Positions 43,400-51,689 of a stretch of 64,000 nucleotides of DNA are shown here, piece by piece. The notes beneath the pieces are model-generated. The model was not told the DNA's origin. It made no database searches and saw only the letters and a program-made list of their open reading frames with translations. Made by a program: the position numbers and the translations under genes. The stretch is from Sedimentimonas flavescens (GTDB taxonomy: Bacteria; Pseudomonadota; Alphaproteobacteria; Rhodobacterales; Rhodobacteraceae): assembly GCF_019264375.1 (NCBI RefSeq), contig NZ_JAHVAI010000013.1, positions 62,001 through 126,000 on the forward strand. Reading direction: 5' to 3'. Numbering within the stretch: the first letter of the stretch is position 1; every line of letters begins with the position of its first letter.

Positions 43400-43849
43400 A
43401 TGAGTGAAAATCGCGTAGAAGTGTTTGCAGGGGCGGTCGTTCTGGCCGTCGCGGTTGGTTTCATGGTTTGGGCCGGGCGTGATTCCGGGCCGAGTTCCGG
43501 CACTTATCCGCTGCATGCCTCGTTCCGTTCCGTCGAGGGAATCGTTGTCGGCACCGACGTGCGCATGGCGGGCGTGAAGGTCGGCAGCGTGACCGAGATC
43601 AAGCTCGACCCCCAGACCTTCTTCGCCGACACCACGCTCGCGCTGCGCGACGACATTCAGCTGCCCGACGATTCGGCCGCGCTGGTCTCGTCCGAGGGGC
43701 TCATGGGGGGCTCGTTTGTCGAGCTGGTCCCCGGTGGCAGCCTCGAGACGCTGGCGGAAGGCGACGAAATTCTCGACACTCAGGGGGCTGTCTCCGTGCT
43801 GGCGCTGATGATGAAATTCGCGGGCGGAAGCTCGCAGGAAGGGCAGTAA
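43400..43849 (+). CDS. mlaD: MlaD-type lipid transport protein (MCE domain)
   Basis: A 149-residue inner-membrane-anchored protein. One N-terminal helix (VEVFAGAVVLAVAVGFMVWAG) is followed by an MCE domain (YPLHASFRSVEGIVVGTDVRMAGVKVGSV, SSEGLMGGSFVELVPGG). MlaD hexamers belong to the Mla ABC system that moves phospholipids between membranes. The other mla genes are not in this window, as is usual for this alphaproteobacterial location. Its stop overlaps the next gene by one base (TAATG). Confidence 0.9.
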   Translation: MSENRVEVFAGAVVLAVAVGFMVWAGRDSGPSSGTYPLHASFRSVEGIVVGTDVRMAGVKVGSVTEIKLDPQTFFADTTLALRDDIQLPDDSAALVSSEGLMGGSFVELVPGGSLETLAEGDEILDTQGAVSVLALMMKFAGGSSQEGQ

Positions 43850-44217
43850 TGATCCGTTTGGCGATGCTGGCGCTGGTGCTGGGCAGCGGCGCGGCGATGG
43901 CGCAGGACACGCCCGAGGGGCTGGCCGAGGCGCCCGGCGCGATTCTGCGCGGCCTCGACAAGGTGGCAGGAACCTCCTCGGATATCATTCTCTCCGCAGG
44001 ACAGACGGCCGAGTTCGGCTCGATCAGCGTGACGCTGCGCGAATGCCGCTATCCGGCGGACGACCCGTCCTCCAACGCCTATGCCTATCTGCTGATCAAT
44101 GAGAAGGGCGCAGCGCAGCCTGCCTTCGCGGGTTGGATGATCGCCGACAGCCCGGCGCTTTCGGCGCTGGATCATCAGCGCTATGACGTCTGGGTCATTC
44201 GTTGCAAGATGGAGTAA
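43849..44217 (+). CDS. DUF2155 exported protein
   Basis: A 122-residue exported protein with signal peptide MIRLAMLALVLGSGAAMA. Mature features ILRGLDKVAGTSSDI, EFGSISVTLRECRYP and AFAGWMIADSPALSALDHQRYDVWVIRC mark DUF2155, which is an alphaproteobacterial family of unknown function. Two Cys (in LRECRYP and VIRCKME) could pair. The last 37 bases overlap the convergent aat gene. Confidence 0.88.
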   Translation: MIRLAMLALVLGSGAAMAQDTPEGLAEAPGAILRGLDKVAGTSSDIILSAGQTAEFGSISVTLRECRYPADDPSSNAYAYLLINEKGAAQPAFAGWMIADSPALSALDHQRYDVWVIRCKME

Positions 44218-44819
44218 GCGTCGGGGATCGGCGGTGCGGTGAAATCCGCGTCCATCGCCAACGCCGCAGCCAGCCTTCCGCGATACTCCGCGCGCGAGAT
44301 TTCCGTGGCGCCCAGGCTTGCCAGATGCGGCGTCAGGTATTGCGTGTCGAAAAGCGTAAAGCCCGCGACGCGCAGGCGGTCCACCGTATAGGCCAGCGCG
44401 ACTTTTGAGGCATTGCTAGCGCGCGAGAACATGCTCTCGCCGAAGAAGGCCCCGCCAAGGGTGATACCATAGATCCCGCCCATCAGTCGCCCGTCCTGCC
44501 AGGTCTCGACGCTATGGGCAAAGCCCGCGGCGAAGAGTTCGTCATAGAGATCGAAGAGCGGCCCGTTGATCCAGGTCTCGGGGCGTTCGGCGCAGCCCTC
44601 GACAACGGCGCGAAAGGCGGTGTCGGTTCGAATAGTGAAGGTTTCACGCCGGATGGCTTTCGCCAGCGAGCGCGAAATGTGGAAATTTTGTAGATCGAAA
44701 ATGCCGCGCCGCTGTGGGTCGAACCAGTGCAACTCGGGCGCATCGCGGCTTTCGGCCATCGGGAAGATGCCCTGGGCATATCCCGATAGCAGCATCCGCG
44801 CTGTCAGCTTTATCGCCAT
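44181..44819 (-). CDS. aat: Leucyl/phenylalanyl-tRNA-protein transferase
   Basis: A 212-residue enzyme that adds Leu or Phe to N-terminal Arg or Lys of proteins, marking them for ClpAP. ATG 44819 (MAIKLTARMLLSGYAQGIFPMA) is the usual family start; 18 more codons are open upstream. Signatures are ELHWFDPQRRGIF, GGIYGITLGGAFFGESMFSR and LFDTQYLTPHLASLGA. Its 3' end overlaps the convergent DUF2155 gene by 37 bases. Confidence 0.95.
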   Translation of the reverse strand: MAIKLTARMLLSGYAQGIFPMAESRDAPELHWFDPQRRGIFDLQNFHISRSLAKAIRRETFTIRTDTAFRAVVEGCAERPETWINGPLFDLYDELFAAGFAHSVETWQDGRLMGGIYGITLGGAFFGESMFSRASNASKVALAYTVDRLRVAGFTLFDTQYLTPHLASLGATEISRAEYRGRLAAALAMDADFTAPPIPDAYSILQRMTQTS

Positions 44820-44893
44820 GCCCGTCCCCGAGATCGTCCCGCGCGGCAAGCATGGTCTGATTCCGCCCGGCATTCAAACCGATTGGAGCTAAT

Positions 44894-44916
44894 GAAAACG
44901 CCCCCTTTCGGGGGCG
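44894..44916 (-). terminator. Rho-independent terminator of accBC
   Basis: On the minus strand, stem CGCCCCC (44916-44910), loop GAAA, arm GGGGGCG (44905-44899), then TTTT. It lies just after accC. Confidence 0.85.
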
Positions 44917-44924
44917 CATCGCGA

Positions 44925-46271
44925 TCAGCCGAAGGTCTTGGCGAGCCACTTCTCGAGCCAGTGGATCGAGTAGTCGCCCTTCTGGATATCGGGCTCGGCC
45001 AGCAGTGAGTGGAACAGCGGAACGGTCGTATCCACGCCGTCCACGATCAACTCGCCCAGGGCGCGGCTTAGGCGGGCCAGCGCCTCATCCCGGTCGCGGC
45101 CATGCACGATCAGCTTGCCGATCAGGCTGTCGTAATAGGGCGGGATCTTGTAGCCGTCATAGAGCGCCGAATCCATCCGAACACCCAGCCCGCCGGGGGC
45201 GTGATACTGGGTGATCTTGCCGGGGCAGGGGCTGAAGTTCGGCAGCTTCTCGGCGTTGATCCGCACCTCGATCGCGGCGCCACGGATCGTCAGGTCTTCC
45301 TGGCGGAAGTCCATCGGCAGGCCCGCAGCGACGCGGATCTGTTCGCGCACGAGATCGACGCTGAAGATGGCCTCGGTCACCGGGTGTTCCACCTGAAGGC
45401 GGGTGTTCATCTCGATGAAGTAGAACTCGCCATCCTCGAACAGGAACTCGATCGTGCCAGCGCCCGAGTATTTCAGCTCGGCCATGGCGTCGGCGCAGAT
45501 GCCGCCGATGCGGGCGCGCTGCTCGGGGGTGATGCAGGGGCCGGGGGCCTCTTCGAAGACCTTCTGGTGACGACGCTGGAGCGAGCAGTCACGCTCACCC
45601 AGATGCACGGCGCGGCCCTTGCCGTCGCCGAAGACCTGGATCTCGATGTGACGCGGCTTCTGGAGGTATTTCTCCATATAGACTTCGTCATTGCCGAAAG
45701 CGGCCTTGGCCTCGGAGCGCGCGGTGCGGAAGGCGATTTCCAGCGCCTCTTCGTTCTGCGCGACCTTCATCCCCCGACCGCCGCCGCCGGCGGTGGCCTT
45801 GATGATGACCGGATAGCCGATCTCGGCCGCGACGCGCTTGGCGGTCTCGTAATCCGGCACACCGCCGTCCGAGCCCGGAACCACCGGAATCCCGAGGTTC
45901 TTTGCGGTCTCCTTGGCGGTGATTTTGTCGCCCATGATGCGGATATGCGCAGCCGAGGGGCCGATGAAGGTGATGCCGTGGTCTTCGAGCACCTGAACGA
46001 AGGTCGCGTTCTCGGACAGGAAGCCATAGCCGGGGTGGATCGCCTGCGCGCCGGTGATCTCGCAAGCGGCGACCAGCGCGGGGATCGACAGGTAGCTTTC
46101 GGCCGAGGAGTTCGGGCCGATGCAGACGCTCTCGTCCGCCATGCGCACATGCATCGCGTCGCTATCGGCGGTGGAGTGCACCGCGACCGAGGCGATCCCC
46201 ATCTCGCGACAGGCGCGGATCACGCGCAGCGCGATCTCGCCGCGGTTGGCGATCAGGATCTTGTCGAACAT
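44925..46271 (-). CDS. accC: Acetyl-CoA carboxylase biotin carboxylase subunit
   Basis: A 448-residue ATP-grasp enzyme that carboxylates biotin on BCCP in the first step of fatty acid synthesis. It shows [19 protein letters not shown] at the start, [14 protein letters not shown] as the ATP loop, [21 protein letters not shown] and [14 protein letters not shown] (metal and bicarbonate site). The start is 10 bases after the accB stop. Together they form the accBC operon ending at a terminator. Confidence 0.97.
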   Translation of the reverse strand: MFDKILIANRGEIALRVIRACREMGIASVAVHSTADSDAMHVRMADESVCIGPNSSAESYLSIPALVAACEITGAQAIHPGYGFLSENATFVQVLEDHGITFIGPSAAHIRIMGDKITAKETAKNLGIPVVPGSDGGVPDYETAKRVAAEIGYPVIIKATAGGGGRGMKVAQNEEALEIAFRTARSEAKAAFGNDEVYMEKYLQKPRHIEIQVFGDGKGRAVHLGERDCSLQRRHQKVFEEAPGPCITPEQRARIGGICADAMAELKYSGAGTIEFLFEDGEFYFIEMNTRLQVEHPVTEAIFSVDLVREQIRVAAGLPMDFRQEDLTIRGAAIEVRINAEKLPNFSPCPGKITQYHAPGGLGVRMDSALYDGYKIPPYYDSLIGKLIVHGRDRDEALARLSRALGELIVDGVDTTVPLFHSLLAEPDIQKGDYSIHWLEKWLAKTFG

Positions 46272-46281
46272 GGGGGCCCCC

Positions 46282-46779
46282 TTACTCGACGATCATCAGC
46301 GGAGTGCCGAACTCGACGGGCGAGGCGTCATCGATCAGGATGCGCTTCACGGTGCCCGATTTCGGTGCGGGGATGTGGTTCATCGTCTTCATCGCCTCGA
46401 CGATCAGCAGCGTCTGGCCTTCCTTGACCGCATCGCCGACCTTGACGAAGGCCGAGGCGCCGGGCTCGGGCGACAGGTAAACGGTGCCGACCATCGGCGA
46501 GGTCACGGCGCCGGGGTGGGCGGCCGGGTCAGCCTCGGCTGCGGCGGCGGGGGCAGCAGCAGCGGGCGCGGCCGCCGGGGCCGGAGCGGCCATCGGCGCG
46601 GCGGCGTAAACCGGGGCGGGGGCGGCAACGACCGTCGCCTGCTTGACCACGCGCACCTCAAGGCTGTCATCCTCGCCATACTCGCGCACGACGGAAAGCT
46701 CCGTCAGCTCATTCTTGTTCAGAAGCTCTGCCAGCGCCTGAATGAATGCCACGTCGTTTTCATGGGATTGTTTGCTCAT
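46282..46779 (-). CDS. accB: Biotin carboxyl carrier protein
   Basis: A 165-residue carrier. The biotin-accepting Lys131 is in [10 protein letters not shown] long Ala/Pro linker (52-85) separates the N-terminal helical region from the biotinyl domain (92-165). It carries CO2 between AccC and the carboxyltransferase. The gene begins the accBC operon; the shared 301-base gap to the divergent preT gene holds its promoter. Confidence 0.96.
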   Translation of the reverse strand: MSKQSHENDVAFIQALAELLNKNELTELSVVREYGEDDSLEVRVVKQATVVAAPAPVYAAAPMAAPAPAAAPAAAAPAAAAEADPAAHPGAVTSPMVGTVYLSPEPGASAFVKVGDAVKEGQTLLIVEAMKTMNHIPAPKSGTVKRILIDDASPVEFGTPLMIVE

Positions 46780-47080
46780 GCCGTCCTCGAAGGGTGGTGT
46801 CGGTTCTCTTGTCGGCCCTTTTTGAGAGGTGGGCCGCGCCTTGATATGGGGGGGTTATACGCCAGCACAACGTGGGAGGAAAGCGCCAACGACTGTCCCG
46901 GCGTCATCCTTTGTCGCAGGCAAGGCCGGTGTTTGCGCCTAAAAAAGCGCCGTTTCGCGGCGAGGGAGGGCTGAAAATCCGCGATATTGGCCGGAAAGCG
47001 ATTTTCTGAATTTTACCACTTGATAAAATTTCTACCTGTGGCAGCGTTGGAAAAAACAACGCCAGTCAGGGAGGTCCGAC
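46780..47080. other. Divergent intergenic region between accB and preT
   Basis: About 300 bases with no gene. The part near preT is A+T-rich and contains an AATTTTA-N8-TAAAATT inverted repeat (47009-47030). No clear consensus promoter could be assigned by eye for accB. Confidence 0.6.
47009..47030. promoter_or_regulatory. Inverted repeat AATTTTA-N8-TAAAATT upstream of preT
   Basis: A perfect 7-bp palindrome, 51 bases before the preT start. The right arm overlaps TGATAAAAT, which resembles an extended -10 element, so a bound protein would block transcription. It does not match the TGACC-N4-GGTCA pattern found near the RutR-type genes. Confidence 0.45.
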
Positions 47081-48418
47081 GTGACCACAAGCCAGCTTAC
47101 ACCCGGTATCGCGCCGGGGCGGCTTTCGCCGGAACAATATTGCGAGAACTTCGCCGATGTCGCGCCGCCGCTGGGCGCGCATGAGGCGCGCGTTGCGGCG
47201 GACCGCTGCTATTTCTGCCATGACGCGCCCTGCGTTACGGCCTGTCCGACCTCGATCGACATTCCGCTGTTCATCCGCCAGATCGCCACGGGCACGCCCG
47301 ACGCGGCGGCCAAGACGATCCTGTCGCAGAACATTCTGGGCGGCATGTGCGCCCGCGTCTGCCCGACCGAGAACCTCTGCGAGGGGTCATGCGTGCGTGA
47401 AACCGCCGAGGGAAAGCCGGTCGAGATCGGTCTTTTGCAGCGTTTCGCCACCGATACGCTGATGGAGAAGGGCGCGCATCCCTTTGCCCGCGCGGCCGAG
47501 ACCGGCAAGCGCGTGGCCGTGGTCGGGGCGGGGCCTGCGGGCCTGTCCGCCGCGCACCGTCTGGCGATGAAGGGCCATTCGGTCACGCTCTACGATGCGC
47601 GCGCCAAGCAGGGTGGGCTGAACGAATACGGCATTGCCTCGTATAAGGCGCCGGGCCGCTTTGCGCAGGCCGAAGTCGAGTGGCTGATGCAGATCGGCGG
47701 TATCTCGGTGGTTCAGAACTGGGCGCTTGGCCGCGCGGGCGATGGCGCGCTTGAGGATCTGCTGGCTGAATACGATGCGGTCTTCCTTGGCATGGGGCTT
47801 GCGGGCGTGAATGCGCTGCGCCTGCCGGGCGAGGAACTGGCCACCCCGGCCACCGAATTCATTGCTGAACTACGTCAATCCACCGATCTGGCCACCCTGC
47901 CGATCGGGCGCAAGGTGGTGGTGATCGGCGGGGGTATGACCGCTGTCGATGCCGCCGTGCAGTCGAAACTGCTGGGCGCCGAGACCTCGACCATCGTCTA
48001 TCGCCGCAGCCAGGCCGAAATGCCCGCCTCGGCGCATGAACAGGAACACGCGGCCACCAGCGGCGTGCGTATCATGACCTACGCGGCGCCCGTGGCGATC
48101 CACAAGGTTGCGGACGGGCTTGAGGTCGAATTCGCCCGCACCGAGATGACCGGCGCGGGGCTTCGCAAGCTTGATGACACCTTCCGCCTCAAGGCCGATC
48201 AGGTCTTTACCGCGATCGGTCAGGCGCTTGGGCCGCTGCCCGAGGGGGTCACGACCGCTGGCGGCAAGATTGCCGTGGACGGTGCGGGCCGCACCTCGGT
48301 CGCGAAAGTCTGGGCCGGGGGCGACTGCGCCGTAGGCGGCGACGATCTGACCGTGACGGCCGTGGCCGAGGGCCGCGATGCCGCCGAAGACATCCACCAA
48401 TATCTGATGGGGGCCTGA
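47081..48418 (+). CDS. preT: Dihydropyrimidine dehydrogenase, NAD-binding subunit
   Basis: A 445-residue flavoprotein. It begins with GTG 47081 after GGGAGGTCCGAC. The N-terminal half has four-Cys iron-sulphur motifs (CYFCHDAPCVTACP and CARVCPTENLCEGSC). Then comes the FAD site VAVVGAGPAGLSAAHRLA and the second nucleotide site VVVIGGGMTAVDAAV. It passes electrons between NAD(P)H and the PreA subunit in reducing uracil and thymine. preA starts 3 bases after its stop. Confidence 0.95.
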   Translation: MTTSQLTPGIAPGRLSPEQYCENFADVAPPLGAHEARVAADRCYFCHDAPCVTACPTSIDIPLFIRQIATGTPDAAAKTILSQNILGGMCARVCPTENLCEGSCVRETAEGKPVEIGLLQRFATDTLMEKGAHPFARAAETGKRVAVVGAGPAGLSAAHRLAMKGHSVTLYDARAKQGGLNEYGIASYKAPGRFAQAEVEWLMQIGGISVVQNWALGRAGDGALEDLLAEYDAVFLGMGLAGVNALRLPGEELATPATEFIAELRQSTDLATLPIGRKVVVIGGGMTAVDAAVQSKLLGAETSTIVYRRSQAEMPASAHEQEHAATSGVRIMTYAAPVAIHKVADGLEVEFARTEMTGAGLRKLDDTFRLKADQVFTAIGQALGPLPEGVTTAGGKIAVDGAGRTSVAKVWAGGDCAVGGDDLTVTAVAEGRDAAEDIHQYLMGA

Positions 48419-48421
48419 TCC

Positions 48422-49720
48422 ATGGCTGACCTGCGTTCCGAATTCATCGGCATCAAATCTCCGAACCCGTTCTGGCTGGCCTCAGCGCCGCCCACCGACA
48501 AGGAATACAACGTCCGCCGCGCTTTCGAGGCCGGTTGGGGCGGCGTCGTGTGGAAGACGCTCGGCTCTGAGGGGCCGCCCGTCGTCAACGTCTCGGGGCC
48601 GCGCTACGGCGTGATCCACGGCGCTGACCGTCGGGTGCTTGGCATCAACAACATCGAGCTGATCACCGATCGCCCGCTTGAGGTGAACCTGCAAGAGATC
48701 AAGTCGGTCAAGCGCGACTACAAGGATCGCGCGCTGATCGTCAGCCTGATGGTGCCCTGCGACGAGGAAAGCTGGAAGGCGATCCTCAAGCGCGTCGAGG
48801 AAACCGAGGCCGACGGGGTCGAACTGAACTTCGGCTGCCCGCATGGCATGGCCGAACGGGGCATGGGCTCGGCCGTGGGGCAGGTGCCGGAATATATCGA
48901 GATGGTGACCCGCTGGGTGAAGCAGTACTCGCGCATGCCCTGCATCGTGAAGCTGACGCCCAACATCACCGACATTCGCAAACCGGCGGCTGCCGCCAAG
49001 CGCGGGGGCGCCGACGCGGTCAGCCTGATCAACACGATCAACTCGATCACCTCGGTCAACCTGGACGAGTTCTGCCCCGAGCCGATGATCGACGGCAAGG
49101 GCACCCATGGCGGCTATTGCGGCCCGGCAGTGAAACCCATCGCGCTGAACATGGTGGCTGAAATCGCGCGTTCGGCTGAAACCGCTGGCATACCGATCTC
49201 GGGCATCGGCGGGGTCACCACCTGGCGCGACGCGGCCGAGTTCATGGCGCTTGGCGCGGGCAACGTGCAGGTCTGCACGGCGGCGATGACCTATGGCTTC
49301 AAGGTCGTGCAAGAGATGATCTCGGGCCTGTCGGATTACATGGACCAAAAGGGCTTTGCCTCAACCGCCGAGATCGTCGGGCGCGCGGTGCCCAAGGTCA
49401 CGGACTGGCAGTATCTCAACCTCAACTACGTCACCAAGGCCGAGATCAATCAGGACGACTGTATCAAATGCGGTCGCTGCTATGCGGCCTGCGAGGATAC
49501 CTCGCACCAGGCGATCGCCGTTGATGAGGAACGCGTCTATTCGGTGAAAGACGAGGAATGCGTGGCCTGCAACCTCTGCGTCGATGTCTGCCCGGTCGAT
49601 TGCATCACGATGCGCAAGCTGCCGCTCGGCGAGGTCGATCCGCGCACGGGCCGCGAGGTCGCGCCCTACGCGAACTGGACGACCCACCCCAATAACCCGA
49701 GCGCGCAGGCCGCCGAATAA
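48422..49720 (+). CDS. preA: Dihydropyrimidine dehydrogenase, catalytic subunit
   Basis: A 432-residue subunit that reduces uracil or thymine to the dihydro form. The N-terminal FMN barrel has FGCPHGMAERGMGSAVGQ and ISGIGGVTTWRDAAEF (phosphate site). The C-terminal part has two 4Fe-4S motifs, CIKCGRCYAAC and CVACNLCVDVCPVDC. It works with PreT. The next steps, dihydropyrimidinase and carbamoyl-amidase, are encoded at 53012 and 51690, so the full reductive pathway is here. Confidence 0.96.
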   Translation: MADLRSEFIGIKSPNPFWLASAPPTDKEYNVRRAFEAGWGGVVWKTLGSEGPPVVNVSGPRYGVIHGADRRVLGINNIELITDRPLEVNLQEIKSVKRDYKDRALIVSLMVPCDEESWKAILKRVEETEADGVELNFGCPHGMAERGMGSAVGQVPEYIEMVTRWVKQYSRMPCIVKLTPNITDIRKPAAAAKRGGADAVSLINTINSITSVNLDEFCPEPMIDGKGTHGGYCGPAVKPIALNMVAEIARSAETAGIPISGIGGVTTWRDAAEFMALGAGNVQVCTAAMTYGFKVVQEMISGLSDYMDQKGFASTAEIVGRAVPKVTDWQYLNLNYVTKAEINQDDCIKCGRCYAACEDTSHQAIAVDEERVYSVKDEECVACNLCVDVCPVDCITMRKLPLGEVDPRTGREVAPYANWTTHPNNPSAQAAE

Positions 49721-49774
49721 CACGGCTTGCCCCTCTCCCGGCAGCGCGGCATCCTGCCGGGGGAGGCTTCCGCA

Positions 49775-50065
49775 ATGCAGATACTGAACATCACGCGATG
49801 GCCGCTGATCCTGCTCCTCCTCGGGGCGGGGGCCTCGGTGGCATTGCTTTCCTTCACCTCGTTCAATCTCGTGACCTTGGCGATGGCAAATTTCGATGTC
49901 ATCGGCCGCGCGGGGCTTGTCGCGCTACGGGACGGCGCGCTTTGGCAACTGGGCGAGATTGGTCTTTACGGCGCGATCTCGCTTGGTTGCTGGATGGTCT
50001 TCAAGATCTTCGAGTCCGAGGTGATCCTGCGCTATCGCGATTGGGCCAAGCGTTCCACCAAATGA
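49775..50065 (+). CDS. Small two-helix membrane protein, unknown
   Basis: A 96-residue protein from ATG 49775 after GGGGGAGG. Two hydrophobic helices are seen: PLILLLLGAGASVALLSF and GLYGAISLGCWMVFKIF. It is followed by a basic tail (RYRDWAKRSTK). No family recognised. It sits between preA and the convergent rutR-like gene, and may be co-transcribed with preTA. Confidence 0.65.
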   Translation: MQILNITRWPLILLLLGAGASVALLSFTSFNLVTLAMANFDVIGRAGLVALRDGALWQLGEIGLYGAISLGCWMVFKIFESEVILRYRDWAKRSTK

Positions 50066-50079
50066 CCCGGGCAACGGCC

Positions 50080-50700
50080 TCAGGGCGCCAGAAGCCGTTC
50101 GAACAGCATGTCGAGGAAATTCCCCGCTTCTGCGAAAGGGTCATGCCCCGGGCCGAGGATCGCGCGCACCTGCACGTCGAAATCGGCGTAATGCTGGGTT
50201 AGCGCCCAGATCGAGAAGATCAGGTGATAGGGATCGACGGGGGCAAGCTTGCCCGCCTCGACCCACGTCCGGATGACGCCTGCCTTTTCGTCGACCAGCG
50301 CCTTGAGGTCACCCTCAATACCATCGATGAAGCGCGGCGCGCCTTGCAGGACCTCGTTGGCGAACAGCCGGCTTTCGCGCGGCATCTCGCGGCTCATCTC
50401 GAGCTTACGGCGCATGTAGCCCATGATCTCGGCCTTGGGGTTGCCCTCGGGGTCAAGCGCGCGCAGAGGTGCCAGCCAGATATCCATCAGCCCGCTGAGA
50501 AGCTCGACATGGATCGCTTCTTTCGAGGGGAAGTAATAGAGCAGATTGGGCTTCGACAACCCGGCTGCCTGCGCGATCTGGTCGAGTGTCGCTCCACGAA
50601 AACCTTGCGCCGAAAACACCTCGAGCGCGGCATCGAGGATCGCTTCGGTGTTGCGGCGCTGGATGCGCGTCTGCGGTCGCTGCGGCGAAGTATCTGTCAA
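50080..50700 (-). CDS. rutR: TetR-family regulator, RutR-like
   Basis: A 206-residue repressor. I prefer TTG 50700 (MTDTSPQ), which follows AGGGGGCTCTCC; an ATG at 50739 would add 13 residues. The HTH is GATLDQIAQAAGLSKPNLLYYFPSKEA, and the ligand domain has DIWLAPLRALD, then PVDPYHLIFSIWALTQHYADF. These match E. coli RutR, which binds uracil or thymine and controls pyrimidine use. It is convergent with the small gene at 49775 and lies in the pyrimidine catabolism region, next to a second copy of the family. Confidence 0.9.
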   Translation of the reverse strand: MTDTSPQRPQTRIQRRNTEAILDAALEVFSAQGFRGATLDQIAQAAGLSKPNLLYYFPSKEAIHVELLSGLMDIWLAPLRALDPEGNPKAEIMGYMRRKLEMSREMPRESRLFANEVLQGAPRFIDGIEGDLKALVDEKAGVIRTWVEAGKLAPVDPYHLIFSIWALTQHYADFDVQVRAILGPGHDPFAEAGNFLDMLFERLLAP

Positions 50701-50890
50701 TGGAGAGCCCCCTGTTCCGGGCGGCCTATAGCCTAGCATATTTCGCGATTCAACGCGAGATCGGGGTTTTCTGGACGTTTTGCCTAGGGTCGTTGTTCTT
50801 TTTGCACAGTTTGCGGTATCATCCTTCCCTTACGTCGCCCATTTGCCCGCTTCATCCCGTTTTGTCGCGGCGTCCGGAGCACCGGAGCGG

Positions 50891-51559
50891 TCAGTTTGAC
50901 GGCGAAACGCCGATTCCACGCAGGATGATGGTCTTGACGCTTGCCTTCGCCGCAGCCCAGTCGGCATTGCTGAGCGGCCCGCCATTCAGCGTCTCGATCT
51001 GGTGGCCGAAATCGGCATAGTGCTGGGTCGTGGCCCAAAGCATGTAGAGCAGATGCGCGGGGTCTACCGGGGCCATCTTGCCCTCGGCGATCCAGCGCCG
51101 GATGACGGCGCAGCGCCCCTCGGTCCATTCGCGCAGCGTGGTTTCGAGATAGTCCTGGATCACCGGCGCGCCATGCATGACCTCCGAGGCCCAGACCTTC
51201 GAGCCATTGGGATATTTGCGCGAGATTTCCATCTTGGCGTCGATATAGGCGCCGATCCCCTCGCCGGGGCCGGCGGCATCGTCCATGGCGTTCGCGGCCT
51301 TGAGCCAGATCTTGAAGATCCGCTCGACCACCTTGCGGTAGAGCTCTTCCTTGGTGGCGAAATAGTAATGCAGGTTGGCCTTGGGCAGCCCGGCCATATC
51401 GGCGATCAGTTGCATGGTCGCGCCACCGAAACCGGCCTCGGCAAAGACCGTTTCGGCGGCTTTCAGGATCGCGTCTTCATTGGCCTTGCGGGTGGCTGCC
51501 CGCGTGGCCGAAAGGTTTCGCCTAATTTTTGGGCGCTCGCCACCGACTGCATCATCCAT
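50891..51559 (-). CDS. TetR-family regulator, RutR-type paralogue
   Basis: A 222-residue repressor; ATG 51559 (MDDAVGGE) follows CCGGGGGG on its strand, and an ATG at 51583 lies within a probable operator, so I prefer the shorter form. The HTH is GATMQLIADMAGLPKANLHYYF, and the ligand domain has the RutR-type end PVDPAHLLYMLWATTQHYADF. It diverges from the amidase gene across a 130-base gap with two tandem operators, so it likely represses itself and the pyrimidine operon. It differs from the RutR-like copy, so the two may respond to different ligands. Confidence 0.88.
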   Translation of the reverse strand: MDDAVGGERPKIRRNLSATRAATRKANEDAILKAAETVFAEAGFGGATMQLIADMAGLPKANLHYYFATKEELYRKVVERIFKIWLKAANAMDDAAGPGEGIGAYIDAKMEISRKYPNGSKVWASEVMHGAPVIQDYLETTLREWTEGRCAVIRRWIAEGKMAPVDPAHLLYMLWATTQHYADFGHQIETLNGGPLSNADWAAAKASVKTIILRGIGVSPSN

Positions 51560-51582
51560 CTGCGCGCCCCCCGGATTTTCCA

Positions 51583-51598
51583 TTGACCGAATGGTCAG
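51583..51598. promoter_or_regulatory. RutR-type operator 1
   Basis: TTGACCGAATGGTCAG: TGACC-N4-GGTCA palindrome close to the E. coli RutR consensus TTGACC-N4-GGTCAA. It covers the region just before the regulator start. Confidence 0.75.
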
Positions 51599-51615
51599 AA
51601 CATGGCTCCCTGAAT

Positions 51616-51631
51616 CTGACCATACGGTCAG
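51616..51631. promoter_or_regulatory. RutR-type operator 2
   Basis: CTGACCATACGGTCAG: same TGACC-N4-GGTCA pattern, 33 bases from site 1 (about three helical turns), so two dimers could bind the same face of the DNA and block both divergent promoters. Confidence 0.75.
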
Positions 51632-51689
51632 AAAAAGATTCGTCGCAAGAGGGCATAAATCGCCCCGCAGCCGACAGGGAGAATGAACG

